A stretch of 64,000 bases of DNA from Streptomyces composti (GCF_012034205.1 NZ_JAATEM010000013.1:112695-176694), one strand, 5' to 3'; positions 24,031 through 33,955 are shown, counted from the first letter of the stretch. Numbers and translations: made by a program. Notes: generated by a model not told the origin, from the sequence alone.

Positions 24031-24801
24031 ATGCGTGTCTTGATCGTCGAGGACGAACCATTCCTGGCGGAGGCCGTGCGTGACGGGCTGCGCCTGGAGG
24101 CGATCGCGGCGGACATCGCGCACGACGGCGACACCGCTCTGGACATGCTGAGCGTCAACAGCTACGACATCGCCGTCCTCGACCGCGACATTCCCGGACC
24201 CTCGGGTGACGAGATCGCCAGACACATCGTCGCCTCCGGCAGCGGCATGCCGATCCTCATGCTCACCGCGGCCGACCGTCTCGACGACAAGGCATCCGGC
24301 TTCGGGCTCGGCGCCGACGACTACCTCACCAAGCCGTTCGAGCTGCAGGAGCTGGTGCTCAGGCTGCGGGCCCTCGACCGCAGACGCGCCTGCATCAGGC
24401 CGCCGGTGCGGGAGATGGCGGGCCTGCGCCTGGATCCGTTCCGCCGGGAGGTGTACCGGGACGGCCGCTATGTCGCCCTCACCCGGAAACAATTCGCGGT
24501 GCTGGAAGTCCTGATCGCCGCGGAAGGCGGTGTCGTCAGTGCCGAGGAACTGCTGGAACGCGCCTGGGACGAGAACGCCAACCCGTTCACCAACGCGGTC
24601 CGCATCACCGTCTCGGCGCTGCGCAAACGGCTCGGCGAACCCTGGCTCATCACCACCGTGCCCGGGGTCGGCTACCGCATCGGCCCCGCCCCCGGACAGG
24701 AGACGCACGGGAAGGACGGGAAGGACGGGAAGGACGGAAGCGACGGGAGAAGGGGCGAGAGAAGGGCCGAGACACGGGGCAAGGGAACGGCCGATGCATA
24801 G
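24031..24801 (+). CDS. OmpR/CutR-type response regulator
   Basis: A 256-residue response regulator. The receiver (1-118) has acidic residues Glu7-Asp8, phosphoacceptor Asp51 (VLDRDIPG) and Lys in YLTKPFEL. The winged-helix domain (about 130-228) shows LTRKQFAVLEVLI and ITTVPGVGYRIG. A tail of GKDGKDGKDG repeats follows, coded by a 9-bp tandem repeat, and is unlike the rest of the family. Layout and sequence resemble CutR. It overlaps the kinase gene by 8 bp. The tandem repeats upstream are candidates for self-regulation. Confidence 0.9.
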   Translation: MRVLIVEDEPFLAEAVRDGLRLEAIAADIAHDGDTALDMLSVNSYDIAVLDRDIPGPSGDEIARHIVASGSGMPILMLTAADRLDDKASGFGLGADDYLTKPFELQELVLRLRALDRRRACIRPPVREMAGLRLDPFRREVYRDGRYVALTRKQFAVLEVLIAAEGGVVSAEELLERAWDENANPFTNAVRITVSALRKRLGEPWLITTVPGVGYRIGPAPGQETHGKDGKDGKDGSDGRRGERRAETRGKGTADA

Positions 24802-25921
24802 ACGGCGCGGGCTCAGCGTCCGCCTCAAGCTCACCCTCAGCTACACCGCCTTCCTGATGGCCGCGGGCGTACTGCTGCTGGCGGCCATCGGAGTCTTCCT
24901 CTTCAAGGAAGGGTGGCTGATCACCATAGGGGGTGTGTGGCGGGAGACCCCCGGCATCGCCTTCGTGCGCGGATTCGCCCCGATGGCGGCCGCCGTCATG
25001 ACCTTCCTCCTCGTCTTCGGCCTCCTCGGCGGCTGGCTCCTCGCCGGCCGCATGCTCGCCCCGCTGGACCGCATCACCCATGCCACCCGCACGGTCGCCA
25101 ACGGGTCCCTCTCCCACCGGATCCGGCTCCCGGGCCGCCAGGACGAGTTCCGGGAACTCGCCGACACCTTCGACATGATGGTGACGCGGCTCGAGGCGCA
25201 CGTCGCCGAGCAGGAGAGGTTCGCGGCGAACGCCTCCCACGAGCTGCGCACCCCGCTGTCGGTCTCCAAATCGCTCCTCGAGGTGGCCCGCGCCGATCCG
25301 GGGCGCGCCGCCGACCCGCTGATCGACCGCCTCCACGCCGTCAACACCCGGGCCATCGATCTCACCGAGGCGCTGCTGCTGCTCAGCCGGGCCGGCCGGA
25401 GATCCTTCACCCGGGAGCACGTCGACTTGTCGCTGGTGGCGGAGGAAGCCACCGAGACGCTGCTGCCGCTCGCGGAGAAGCACGGCGTCACCCTGGAGAC
25501 CTACGGCGACGTCGCACCGGCCGTCGGGTCCCCGGCGCTGCTGCAGCAGCTGGCGGCGAACCTGGTGCACAACGCGATCGTCCACAACCTGCCCGGACAG
25601 GGCAGCGTGTGGGTGAGCACCGGGGCCGGCCCCCGCACCGTGCTGCTCACCGTCGAGAACACCGGTGAGCCGATCGCCCCGGAGGTGGCCTCGACCCTCA
25701 CCGAGCCGTTCCAGCGCGGGACGGAGCGCGTGCGCACCGATCACGCCGGGGTCGGTCTGGGCCTGGCCATCGTGCGGACCATCGCGGAGGCGCACGACGG
25801 AACCCTCACCCTCGCCCCGCGCCCCGGCGGAGGGCTGCGCGTCACGGTGGCACTGCCTGCCGCCGCACCGCACCCGGGCGGTGGTGCGGTGCCACGGGAG
25901 TGGTCACCCGCGGGGGCCTGA
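24794..25921 (+). CDS. Sensor histidine kinase (HAMP-HisKA)
   Basis: A 375-residue sensor kinase. Two membrane helices (about 12-37 and 62-86) enclose a very short extracellular loop of roughly 25 residues, so it may sense membrane or envelope state. HAMP (about 88-138) and HisKA follow with His149 in ASHELRTPLSVSKS. The HATPase domain has LVHNAIVHNLP (N box), VENTGEPI and GVGLGLAIV. The ATG at 24794 overlaps the regulator's end. The last codons run into the first of three 26-bp tandem repeats. Confidence 0.9.
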   Translation: MHRRRGLSVRLKLTLSYTAFLMAAGVLLLAAIGVFLFKEGWLITIGGVWRETPGIAFVRGFAPMAAAVMTFLLVFGLLGGWLLAGRMLAPLDRITHATRTVANGSLSHRIRLPGRQDEFRELADTFDMMVTRLEAHVAEQERFAANASHELRTPLSVSKSLLEVARADPGRAADPLIDRLHAVNTRAIDLTEALLLLSRAGRRSFTREHVDLSLVAEEATETLLPLAEKHGVTLETYGDVAPAVGSPALLQQLAANLVHNAIVHNLPGQGSVWVSTGAGPRTVLLTVENTGEPIAPEVASTLTEPFQRGTERVRTDHAGVGLGLAIVRTIAEAHDGTLTLAPRPGGGLRVTVALPAAAPHPGGGAVPREWSPAGA

Positions 25922-25973
25922 GGGAGTGGTCACCCGCAGGGGTCTGCGGGAGTGGTCATCCGCGGGGGCCTGA
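25896..25973. repeat. Tandem 26-bp repeat (three copies) at the 3' end of the kinase gene
   Basis: Units of GGGAGTGGTCACCCGCGGGG type cover 25896-25921, 25922-25947 and 25948-25973 with a few mismatches. The first encodes the kinase's last residues and its stop. Because 26 is not a multiple of 3, later copies are untranslated. They may be a slippage relic or affect mRNA stability. Confidence 0.75.
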
Positions 25974-26081
25974 GGCAGCACGCCCGCCGGCGTTCAGGGC
26001 GAGCGTAGGGCAGCCCGGGTATCGCCGGCGTATGGAATTCTGCTGACGCCGCCGCAACAACCGGCTGTCTTCAATGGAGGC

Positions 26082-26795
26082 ATGAAGCTGAACATGTCGC
26101 TGTCCGCCCCGGCCCGACGTGCGCGGCGGCTCGCCCGCTGGACGGCGCTCGCCGGCCTGGGCGTCACGGGGGCGGCGGTCGCCTCTCTCGTCCTGCCGTT
26201 GTTCGTGCGGTCCGTGCCGCTGGTCCTGCACGGGGGCTGGTACGCCTGGGTGTTCACCTTCAACGGCGTGATGCTCGCGATGGTTGCCGCCCTGCCGGTG
26301 TCCGCGCTGGTGGTGTGGCTGCTGGCGCGGCGCCGGAGAGCCGCCGGGGCCGAGCCGGCCTGGGCGCGGCGCGCCTCGCTGGCCGAGGTCGGCATGGTGC
26401 ACGGGACGGTGCCGTGGGTGTGGCTGATCCTGATGCCGGGCGAGCGGGCCGGTGAGGTCTCCGGCCGCTTCAGCCTGGTCCCGGTGGCGGACCTGCTCAC
26501 CATGGGGCCGCTCGGGATCCTCGGCAATCTGCTGGTCTTCGCGGCGCTGGGGTTCTTCGCCCCGTTGCGGTTCACACGGCTGACGTCGGTGCCGCGGGTG
26601 CTGGCGCTCGGCGCGGGGTGCTCGGTCCTGGTCGAGACCCTGCAGTACGTCCTGCGGCTGGACCGGGTGTCCTCCGTGGACGACGTCCTGCTCAACGCCG
26701 CCGGTGCGGCTCTGGCCGGGATGGCGTCGCGGCGCTGGTGGCGCGTCCCTGCGCCGAGCGGCACGCCCGGACCCGCCCCGGTCCCGGCGGGCTGA
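26082..26795 (+). CDS. VanZ-family membrane protein
   Basis: A 237-residue protein with about five membrane helices. The C-terminal half has the VanZ pattern: FSLVPVADL, GNLLVFAALGFFAPL, SVLVETLQYVL and SSVDDVLLNAAGAALAG. VanZ proteins modulate glycopeptide or lipoglycopeptide susceptibility by an unclear mechanism, and most Streptomyces copies have no assigned role. ATGGAGGC precedes the ATG. It follows the two-component system by 160 bp on the same strand and could be a target. Confidence 0.85.
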   Translation: MKLNMSLSAPARRARRLARWTALAGLGVTGAAVASLVLPLFVRSVPLVLHGGWYAWVFTFNGVMLAMVAALPVSALVVWLLARRRRAAGAEPAWARRASLAEVGMVHGTVPWVWLILMPGERAGEVSGRFSLVPVADLLTMGPLGILGNLLVFAALGFFAPLRFTRLTSVPRVLALGAGCSVLVETLQYVLRLDRVSSVDDVLLNAAGAALAGMASRRWWRVPAPSGTPGPAPVPAG

Positions 26796-27115
26796 GCCCC
26801 GCCCGCCACCGAGTCCGGCGAACTGACGTTCCGTCGGCCCCGACGACGGACCGGGGTGACCCGGACGGCTCCGGTTCGGGGGGAGCCGGCCCGGACGGCT
26901 CCCGCTGCCCGGACGGCTCCAGCGCGGCGAGTTGATCCACCCCCCCCTCTCCCCTCCCCTCCCTCACCCCACCCCACCTCACCCATGCCCTCACGCACGC
27001 CGCCCCGCGCGCACCCGGCTTCGCGCGGAGCGCCGGCCCTCCCCTCCTCCTCTTCCTCCCCTCCTCCCTCAGCAGCCCAGAAGTCGCCCTACCCAAGGCA
27101 GGTGGCAGTCCCCCG
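26796..27115. other. Intergenic region with repeats and polypyrimidine tracts
   Basis: No gene is seen in these 320 bp. Three copies of CCCGGACGGCTCC lie between 26860 and 26930. C/T-rich tracts follow at about 26937-26984 and 27036-27070. They lie just before the DUF3152 gene, whose promoter must be here, but no clear -10/-35 was found. Confidence 0.5.
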
Positions 27116-27988
27116 GTGAACAGCAGCACAGGCCGGTGTCGTGCCGGCTCGCCCTCCGCACCCGCACACTCACCCGCACGCCGTTCCCGGGGCGATGCCC
27201 GCCGGGCTGCCTCCCGGCGCCGCCAGTGGCTGACCGCCACCGTCGTGACGCTCGTCGCCCTCGGCCTCGTCACGGCCGGACCGCTGGTTCTCCGAGGGCT
27301 CGCCGGCATACCCGGGCTCTCCGTCCTCCTCGGTCCGCCGGCGCCGGACGAGTCCGACGCAGGCGACGCCCATGCCTCGGACTCCTCGCCCGGTCCCTCA
27401 CGTCCCTCGCCCGCCTCCCCGACGACCGTGCCGCAGTCGGGTCCGGGCACCTTCACCATCGCCACCGCCGGCGTGCAGAACACCGGCGCGGGCCGGCCGT
27501 ACCGGGTGGAGGTGGAGGACGGCACCGGGGTCGACCCCGACGAGGCGGCCGAGCAGATCGCCGCGATCCTGAATCACGAGCGCGGCTGGTCGCGCGGTGG
27601 CGGTGCCGCCTTCCGGCAGGTCTCCGACGCCAGTGCCTCGCTGGTCATCCGCATCGCCACACCGGACACCGCGGACTCCCTCTGCGCGGCCGGCGGCCTG
27701 GACACCAAGGGCGAGCTCAACTGCCGGGTCGGCCGGACCGTGGCGGTGAACCTCAAGCGCTGGCTGCTCGGGTCGCCCCAGTTCGACGGGCCGGCCGAGG
27801 AGTACCGGGCGCTGATCATCAACCACGAGGTCGGCCACTGGCTCGGCTACGGCCACCGCGGCTGCCCCGGCCCCGGCAAGCCCGCCCCGGTGATGATGCA
27901 GCAGATCAAGGGCCTGGACGGATGCACGTCCAACGCCTGGCCCTACAGCTCGGACGGCACCTTCCTCGACGGCCCCGAGGCTCCTTGA
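27116..27988 (+). CDS. DUF3152 exported zinc-protease-like protein
   Basis: A 290-residue protein with a basic, Arg-rich cytoplasmic N-terminus and one membrane helix (about 40-62), then a Ser/Pro linker and a DUF3152 domain (about 100-290). The domain carries [11 protein letters not shown] (His237, His241, His247), the zinc-binding HExxHxxGxxH motif of metzincin-like proteases, and a pair of C-terminal Cys. A membrane-anchored or released metalloprotease is likely, though no activity is documented to my knowledge. The GTG at 27116 is the start. Confidence 0.85.
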   Translation: MNSSTGRCRAGSPSAPAHSPARRSRGDARRAASRRRQWLTATVVTLVALGLVTAGPLVLRGLAGIPGLSVLLGPPAPDESDAGDAHASDSSPGPSRPSPASPTTVPQSGPGTFTIATAGVQNTGAGRPYRVEVEDGTGVDPDEAAEQIAAILNHERGWSRGGGAAFRQVSDASASLVIRIATPDTADSLCAAGGLDTKGELNCRVGRTVAVNLKRWLLGSPQFDGPAEEYRALIINHEVGHWLGYGHRGCPGPGKPAPVMMQQIKGLDGCTSNAWPYSSDGTFLDGPEAP

Positions 27989-28023
27989 ACCTTGCAGGTC
28001 TCCCCCGGCCATCGCTTGCGATT

Positions 28024-28077
28024 GATACCCCTAGGGGGTATACAGGGAGTGTGATCGGGATACCCCCATGGGGTATC
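28024..28077 (+). promoter_or_regulatory. Two CsoR-type copper operators before copA
   Basis: ATACCCC-TAG-GGGGTAT (28025-28041) and the perfect palindrome GATACCCCCATGGGGTATC (28059-28077) match the GC-rich TACCC/GGGTA operators of actinobacterial CsoR. Both have 3-bp spacers and lie 34 bp apart centre to centre. Copper-dependent derepression of copA and the DUF4396 gene follows. No csoR gene is in the window. Confidence 0.8.
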
Positions 28078-28101
28078 ACGCCGGCAACTGAGGGAGCGCT
28101 G

Positions 28102-30387
28102 ATGGCCACCACCGTCCCGGACCGGAGGACCACCGAGGTCGAACTCGCGATCGGCGGCATGACCTGCGCCTCGTGCGCCGCCCGGATCGAGAGGAAGCTC
28201 AACCGGATGGAGGGGGTCACCGCCACCGTCAACTACGCCACCGAGAAGGCCAAGGTCAGCTTCGGCGGCGACATCGCCGCCGCGGATCTGATCGCCACGG
28301 TCGAGGCGACCGGGTACACCGCGCACGAACCCCGGCAGGAGCCGGCCCGTGCCGACACCGGCGGCGTGGCTCCGGGCAGGGAGCCCGACCCGCTGCTGCC
28401 GCTGCGCCAGCGGCTGATCACCGCGGTGGTGCTCGCCGTGCCGGTGATCGTGCTCGCGATGGTCCCGGCCTGGCAGTTCGAGTACTGGCAGTGGCTGTCG
28501 CTCACCCTGGCGGCCCCGGTGGTCACCTACGCCGCCTGGCCCTTCCACAGGGCCGCGTTCACCAATGCCCGGCACGGGGCGGCGACCATGGACACCCTGA
28601 TCTCGGTCGGCGTGTCGGCGGCGTTCCTGTGGTCGCTGTGGGCCCTGTTCTTCGGCACCGCCGGGACGCCCGGCATGACCCACCCCTTCGAGCTGACCAT
28701 CGAACGCGGGGACGGCGCCGGGAACCTCTACCTCGAGGCGGCCGCCGGAGTCACCGCCTTCATCCTGGCGGGGCGCTACTTCGAGGCCCGCTCCAAGCGC
28801 CGCGCCGGGGCCGCGCTGAAGGCGCTGCTCGAACTGGGCGCCAAGGACGTCACCGTGCTGCGCGAGAGCGGCCGGGAGGAGCGGATCCCGGTGGACGCGC
28901 TGCGCGTCGGCGACCGGTTCCTGGTCCGGCCCGGGGAGAAGATCGCCACCGACGGAGTGGTCGTGGAGGGCAGCTCCGCCGTGGACGCGTCCATGCTCAC
29001 CGGCGAGTCGGTGCCCGTCGAGGTCGGCGCCGGGGACGCGGTGACCGGGGCGACGGTGAACGCCGGCGGCCGGCTGGTGGTGGAGGCCACCCGGGTCGGC
29101 GCCGACACCCAGCTGGCCCGGATGGCGAAGCTGGTGGAGGACGCGCAGAACGGCAAGGCGGCGGCCCAGCGGCTCGCCGACCGCATCTCCGGCGTCTTCG
29201 TGCCCGTCGTCATCGCCCTGGCGCTGGGCACCCTGGCGTTCTGGCTGGGCAACGGAGCGGAACTCACAACCGCGTTCACCGCCGCCGTCGCCGTACTGAT
29301 CATCGCCTGCCCCTGCGCCCTGGGCCTGGCCACGCCGACCGCGCTGCTGGTCGGCACGGGGCGCGGCGCCCAGCTGGGCATCCTGATCAAGGGCCCCGAG
29401 GTGCTGGAGCACACCCGCAGGGTTGACACGATCGTGCTGGACAAGACCGGCACCGTCACCACCGGCCACATGACCCTGCTCGCCGTGCACACCGCCGAGG
29501 GCACCGAGGCCCACGAGGCGCTGCGCCTCGCGGGCGCCCTGGAGCACGCCTCCGAGCACCCGATCGCCCGGGCGGTCGCCGCCGGTGCCGCCGAGCGGGT
29601 CGGCGTCCTGCCGGCACCGGAGGACTTCGCCAATGTGCCCGGTCTCGGCGTCCAGGGTGTCGTCGAGGGGCACGCCGTGCTGGTCGGCCGGGAGAAACTG
29701 CTGCTGGAGCGGGCCCTGACGCTGCCGGCCGGGCTGGCCCGGGCCAAGGCGGACGCCGAGGCGGCGGGCCGTACGGCGATCGCGGTCGCCTGGGACGGGG
29801 AGGCCCGCGCGGTGCTGGAGGTGGCCGACGCGGTCAAGGACACCAGCGCCGAGGCCGTCACCCGGCTGCGCTCGCTCGGCCTGACGCCGATCCTGCTCAC
29901 CGGGGACCACCGGGCCGTGGCCGAGTCGGTGGCCGCCGAGGTCGGCATCGACGAGGTGATCGCCGAGGTGATGCCCGAGGACAAGGCCCGGATCGTCGAG
30001 CAGCTGCAGAACGAGGGCCGTACGGTCGCCATGGTCGGCGACGGGGTCAACGACGCCGCCGCGCTCGCCCAGGCCGACCTGGGTCTCGCGATGGGCACCG
30101 GGACGGACGCGGCGATCGAGGCCGGCGACCTCACCCTGGTGCGGGGCGACCTGCGGGCGGCGGCCGACGCGATCCGGCTGGCGCGCCGGACCCTCGCCAC
30201 GATCAAGTCGAACCTCTTCTGGGCCTTCGCCTACAACGTGGCGGCCCTTCCGCTGGCCGCGGCGGGGCTGCTCAACCCGATGATCGCCGGGGCCGCGATG
30301 GCCTTCTCCTCGGTCTTCGTGGTCGGCAACAGCCTGCGGCTGCGCCGCTTCGAGGCCGCACGACGACCACCCGCCGGGCGCTCATAG
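28102..30387 (+). CDS. copA: Copper-exporting P1B-type ATPase
   Basis: A 761-residue P1B-1 pump. One N-terminal heavy-metal domain has GMTCASC (19-25). The membrane CPC motif [11 protein letters not shown] (Cys403-Pro-Cys405) is the Cu(I) site. DKTGT with Asp447 is phosphorylated, SEHPIARA is the HP motif, and [20 protein letters not shown] is the hinge motif. It exports Cu(I) at the cytoplasmic membrane. GAGGGAG precedes the ATG at 28102. Control by the two CsoR-type boxes just upstream is strongly suggested. Length and motifs are normal. Confidence 0.95.
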   Translation: MATTVPDRRTTEVELAIGGMTCASCAARIERKLNRMEGVTATVNYATEKAKVSFGGDIAAADLIATVEATGYTAHEPRQEPARADTGGVAPGREPDPLLPLRQRLITAVVLAVPVIVLAMVPAWQFEYWQWLSLTLAAPVVTYAAWPFHRAAFTNARHGAATMDTLISVGVSAAFLWSLWALFFGTAGTPGMTHPFELTIERGDGAGNLYLEAAAGVTAFILAGRYFEARSKRRAGAALKALLELGAKDVTVLRESGREERIPVDALRVGDRFLVRPGEKIATDGVVVEGSSAVDASMLTGESVPVEVGAGDAVTGATVNAGGRLVVEATRVGADTQLARMAKLVEDAQNGKAAAQRLADRISGVFVPVVIALALGTLAFWLGNGAELTTAFTAAVAVLIIACPCALGLATPTALLVGTGRGAQLGILIKGPEVLEHTRRVDTIVLDKTGTVTTGHMTLLAVHTAEGTEAHEALRLAGALEHASEHPIARAVAAGAAERVGVLPAPEDFANVPGLGVQGVVEGHAVLVGREKLLLERALTLPAGLARAKADAEAAGRTAIAVAWDGEARAVLEVADAVKDTSAEAVTRLRSLGLTPILLTGDHRAVAESVAAEVGIDEVIAEVMPEDKARIVEQLQNEGRTVAMVGDGVNDAAALAQADLGLAMGTGTDAAIEAGDLTLVRGDLRAAADAIRLARRTLATIKSNLFWAFAYNVAALPLAAAGLLNPMIAGAAMAFSSVFVVGNSLRLRRFEAARRPPAGRS

Positions 30388-30416
30388 GACACGCTCAGGA
30401 AGGGAACCCGAGAACC

Positions 30417-30935
30417 ATGGACCACACCGAGCACGGACACTCCGGCCCCGTGCACACCACCGGGCACGGGTCCGGCGACCACGGAGGTCACGGCCACGGC
30501 GGCGCATCCTGGGGGACCGCCGCGAAGGCGACCCTGCACTGCCTGACCGGATGCGCCATCGGTGAGATCCTCGGCATGGCCGTCGGCACCGCCCTGCTGT
30601 GGGGGAACGTCCCGACCATGGTGCTGGCGATCGCGCTGGCGTTCCTGTTCGGCTACTCGTTCACCCTGTTCGCGGTCGTACGGGCCGGGGTGAGCCTGAA
30701 GAACGCGGTGCGGATCGCGCTCGCCGCCGACACCGTCTCCATCGCCGTGATGGAGCTGGTGGACAACGCCGTCATCGCCCTCACCCCGGGCGCGATGGAG
30801 GCGCAACTGGCCGACGGGCTGTTCTGGTACGCGCTCCTCGGCGGCTTCGCCGTGGCGTTCGTGATCACCACACCGGTCAACAAGTGGATGATCGGCCGCG
30901 GCAAGGGGCACGCGGTGGTGCACGCGTACCACTGA
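30417..30935 (+). CDS. DUF4396 membrane protein with His-rich N-terminus
   Basis: A 172-residue protein. The first 30 residues contain nine or more His among Gly, a likely metal-binding stretch. The remainder is the DUF4396 domain with four helices, beginning LHCLTGCAIGEILGM and containing TLFAVVRAGVSL. It follows copA by 29 bp with AGGAAGGGAA upstream, so it is in the same copper operon. A copper-binding or transport accessory role is inferred from the His tail and context. Confidence 0.85.
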   Translation: MDHTEHGHSGPVHTTGHGSGDHGGHGHGGASWGTAAKATLHCLTGCAIGEILGMAVGTALLWGNVPTMVLAIALAFLFGYSFTLFAVVRAGVSLKNAVRIALAADTVSIAVMELVDNAVIALTPGAMEAQLADGLFWYALLGGFAVAFVITTPVNKWMIGRGKGHAVVHAYH

Positions 30936-30953
30936 GCTGCCGCGGCCCATCCC

Positions 30954-31559
30954 CTACTCGGCGCCGGCGCCGGCCTTCCGGTCGGCGCCGCTCCCCGCTC
31001 CGGCACCCTCCTCGGCCTTCGCGTCCGCGTCCTCGGCGCCGGCCTCGTCCTTGTTCTCCTCGTCGGCCCCGTCGTCGAAGTACGCGTCGAGCACCTCGTC
31101 CAGCCCGGCGTCCCACTCCGCGAAACGGCTGCGGGACGGGGCCTCGATCTCGATGGGGTACCAACGGCGGTCCGGCGTATGGACGGTGACGGTGTACCGC
31201 TTCCCGAACCGGGCGACCGACGTCTCCACCGCCCCGATCTCGTCCCAGCGGAACTCGCACTCCTGGTCGTCCAGCCGCAGCCGGATGCCGCGGTGGTCGG
31301 CGAGGATGCGGGCGCGGCGGTCGGACGCCTCGAAGACCGGTCCGTCCGGGGCCGGTTCCTCCTCCTCGGGGGCCTGCTCCTCCTCGGCCGGCGGCTCGGA
31401 CGCGGCGTCCTCCTCGGTCTCCTCGACCGGCTCCTCGGGCTCCTCCGCCTTGGCGTCCTCGTCCCGCGCCTTGACGGGAGAGGAGAGCCCGGGGATGAAG
31501 GCCGGGTCGAAACCGGCGCCTTCCAGGGGCTGACTGCTCGAACCTATGCGCTGCTCCAC
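30954..31559 (-). CDS. Conserved actinomycete protein with acidic linker and C-terminal PH-like domain
   Basis: A 201-residue cytoplasmic protein. It begins with EQRIGSSSQPLEGAGFDPAFIPGL, which I recognise as a widely conserved Streptomyces hypothetical. An acidic Glu/Pro-rich linker (about 35-80) precedes a compact beta-rich domain (about 82-160; RILADHRGIRLRL, TVHTPDRRWYPIEIEAPS). An Ala/Gly/Asp tail ends the protein. The GTG at 31559 fits the family start. Function is unknown. It converges on the copper operon, only 18 bp away. Confidence 0.75.
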   Translation of the reverse strand: MEQRIGSSSQPLEGAGFDPAFIPGLSSPVKARDEDAKAEEPEEPVEETEEDAASEPPAEEEQAPEEEEPAPDGPVFEASDRRARILADHRGIRLRLDDQECEFRWDEIGAVETSVARFGKRYTVTVHTPDRRWYPIEIEAPSRSRFAEWDAGLDEVLDAYFDDGADEENKDEAGAEDADAKAEEGAGAGSGADRKAGAGAE

Positions 31560-31707
31560 AGCGGAGCAGTATGGTCGACAAACCTGTGCCCGGCCCACCC
31601 AGCCCCTGCTTCGTTATACGAGCTTCGCCGGCTCCGACTCGCAGGTGCGGACACGCCGGCACCCTTGCCGTCCGAGGTGGACGGGACCGATTCCGTTGCC
31701 GCGCACG

Positions 31708-32283
31708 TCACTTCTCCGGCAGCTGCCACTCGACGGGCTCGTCCACCACCTCCGGCGAGTACAGGACCCGCTCCGGACGTCCCTCGTCCGGCACCTCGAA
31801 CGTGATGTTGCCGCGCACGCAGTCCCCGGCGCGCACCTTGGCGCCCACCGGATACAGCGGCCGGGGCAGCCCGGAGCTCATATGCGCCGGCTCCACCCGC
31901 ACTCCGTCCGCGTAGGCCAGGGTCCAGGTGAACGGACTGACCGAGACGACTCTGGCGGTCTTGTTGCAGACCCTGGCTTCGACGAGTGCCCACTTGTGGC
32001 CCTGCGTCAGCAGATCAGGGTCGCTGCGGATGCCCTCGTCCCTGAACGCCAGGACCGTTGCCGTGAGCTCTCCTTCGGAGAACGTGATGTCTGCGGTTTC
32101 CCCGATCGCCAGCATGGCCGGGGCCGGTGCCGGCGTGGCGCCCGGGGCCGGGCGGGCGGAGGCCGATCCGGATGCCTTCGTGACGGTGGCCTTGTCGTCC
32201 CTGTCGTCCCTGCCGTCACTGGAGCCGGCGCAGCCGGCCACGGTCAGGCAGGCGGCCAGGGCAAGCGGGATGGTTCGGCGCAT
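31708..32283 (-). CDS. Predicted lipoprotein (DUF4352-like)
   Basis: A 191-residue protein with signal RRTIPLALAACLTVAGC (lipobox VAGC, Cys18), an Asp/Ser/Ala/Pro tether and a beta-sandwich-like domain (about 70-190). The domain resembles extracellular DUF4352 domains: KWALVEARVCNKTARVVSVSPFTW and CVRGNITFEVPDEGRPERVLYSP. GGGGGGA upstream supports the ATG at 32283. Its role is unknown. Neighbours do not suggest a pathway. Confidence 0.8.
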   Translation of the reverse strand: MRRTIPLALAACLTVAGCAGSSDGRDDRDDKATVTKASGSASARPAPGATPAPAPAMLAIGETADITFSEGELTATVLAFRDEGIRSDPDLLTQGHKWALVEARVCNKTARVVSVSPFTWTLAYADGVRVEPAHMSSGLPRPLYPVGAKVRAGDCVRGNITFEVPDEGRPERVLYSPEVVDEPVEWQLPEK

Positions 32284-32464
32284 GGTCCCCCCAGATGTGG
32301 TGATCAAGATGAGGGCATGATGCGCACATACGGGGGCAGCCTGGGGCTTCGCAGGCCCGCTGTGACGCGAACGTGCGACGTCCCCGCCACCCTGCGGGGG
32401 GAACCGGCCGGCGGGGACGCGACGCGCTCGGAGCGAGGGGCAGGGGCGGAGGACGGTCGCGGTG

Positions 32465-33955
32465 TCAGACGATCAGGCTCAGGGCTGCCGCCACCGTGAA
32501 GCCGGCCAGGGACAGGACGCTTTCCAGGACCGTCCAGGTCTTGAGGGTGTCGCGTTCGCTGATGCCGAAGTACTTGGCCACCATCCAGAAGCCGCCGTCG
32601 TTGACGTGCGAGGCGAAGATGGAGCCGGCGGAGATGGCCATGATGACGAGGGCGACGAAGGCCTGGGAGTGGTCGCCCTCGGCCAGGAGCGGGGCGACGA
32701 TGCCGGCGGTGGTCACGATCGCCACGGTGGCCGAGCCCTGGGCGACCCGCAGGACCAGGGAGATCAGGTAGGACAGCACGATCACGGGCAGGCCGACGTC
32801 GTTGAAGGTGTCGGAGAGGGCCTGGGCGACCCCGCTGGCCTTGAGGACGGCGCCGAAGACGCCGCCCGCGCCGACCACGAGCAGGATGTTGCCGACGGGC
32901 TTGAGGGAGGACGTGGAGACGGCCTCCAGGGACTTGCGGGACCAGCCGCGGCGGATGCCGAGCAGGTAGTAGGCGAGGAACAGGGCGAGGGTCAGGGCCA
33001 CGAAGGGGTGGCCGAAGAACTCGATCACCGAGCGGAGGGTGGAGGGGTCCAGGGCGATCGAGGAGAAGGTCGCGGCGAGGATCAGCAGCAGCGGGGTGCC
33101 GATGATGCCGAGGACCGTGCCGAGCGGCACCGGGGTCTCGCGGGGCTCGACGCCGGAGGCCCGCTGCTCCTCGACCACGGCCCGCCGGGCGTCCGCGGCG
33201 GCCTCCACCATGTCCTGCGGCACGTCGACGAAGATGCGCCGGCCGATCCAGGCCGAGTAGGCCCAGGCGGCGATCACGGCGGGGATGCCGCAGACGATGC
33301 CCATGAGGATGACCCAGCCGAGGTCCACGTGGAGCAGTCCGGCGGCGGCCACCGGGCCGGGGTGCGGGGGCAGGAAGGCGTGGGTGACGGAGAGGCCGGC
33401 CAGCAGCGGCAGACAGTACAGGAGGATGGACTTGCCGGAGCGCTTGGCGGCGGCGTAGACGATGGGCGCGAGCACGAAGATGCCGACGTCGAAGAAGACC
33501 GGGATGCCGAAGATCAGGCCGGTCAGGCCCATGGCGAGCGGGGCGCGCCGCTCGCCGAACATCCCGAGCAGCCGGGACGCCAGCACCTCGGCGCCGCCGC
33601 TGACTTCGAGGATGGCGCCGAGCATGGTGCCCAGGCCGATGATGATGGCGACGTGCCCGAGGATGCCGCCCATGCCCGACTCGATGGTGGAGACGGCGTC
33701 GGACTTCTGCACGGTGCCGAAGAGTTCGGTGACCGACAGGCCCGCCAGCAGGCCGACGGCTATGGAGACGCCGAGCAGAGCGACGAACGGCTGGAGGCGG
33801 ACCCGGATGATGAGGAAGAGCAGCAGGGCTATGCCGAGGGCGGCGACGGTGAGCAGCCCGGCGGTGCCGTCGATCAGCAGGAGCAGTCCGCCGGTGTGGG
33901 GTGGGGTCTCGGGGGCGGGGGCCGAGGCGGCGAGCTGGAGGGATGAACGGGACAT
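32465..33955 (-). CDS. GntP-family permease (gluconate or D-serine/DsdX-like)
   Basis: A 496-residue transporter with about twelve to fourteen helices. Signatures are LLIDGTAGLLTVAALG at the start, GLGTMLGAILEVSGGAEVLA, FLPPHPGPVAAAGLL and SHVNDGGFWMVAKYFG near the end. The GntP family includes gluconate permeases and the D-serine permease DsdX. Genes alongside (RidA, D-amino-acid dehydratase, D-aminoacylase) make a D-amino acid substrate plausible, while the PfkB kinase could suggest a sugar acid. It lies 150 bp downstream of ridA, probably in the same operon. Confidence 0.88.
   Translation of the reverse strand: MSRSSLQLAASAPAPETPPHTGGLLLLIDGTAGLLTVAALGIALLLFLIIRVRLQPFVALLGVSIAVGLLAGLSVTELFGTVQKSDAVSTIESGMGGILGHVAIIIGLGTMLGAILEVSGGAEVLASRLLGMFGERRAPLAMGLTGLIFGIPVFFDVGIFVLAPIVYAAAKRSGKSILLYCLPLLAGLSVTHAFLPPHPGPVAAAGLLHVDLGWVILMGIVCGIPAVIAAWAYSAWIGRRIFVDVPQDMVEAAADARRAVVEEQRASGVEPRETPVPLGTVLGIIGTPLLLILAATFSSIALDPSTLRSVIEFFGHPFVALTLALFLAYYLLGIRRGWSRKSLEAVSTSSLKPVGNILLVVGAGGVFGAVLKASGVAQALSDTFNDVGLPVIVLSYLISLVLRVAQGSATVAIVTTAGIVAPLLAEGDHSQAFVALVIMAISAGSIFASHVNDGGFWMVAKYFGISERDTLKTWTVLESVLSLAGFTVAAALSLIV

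Noticed and set aside
31560..31700. Possible tRNA-like segment in a less GC-rich gap
   Set aside because: No cloverleaf arms or T-loop sequence could be folded.
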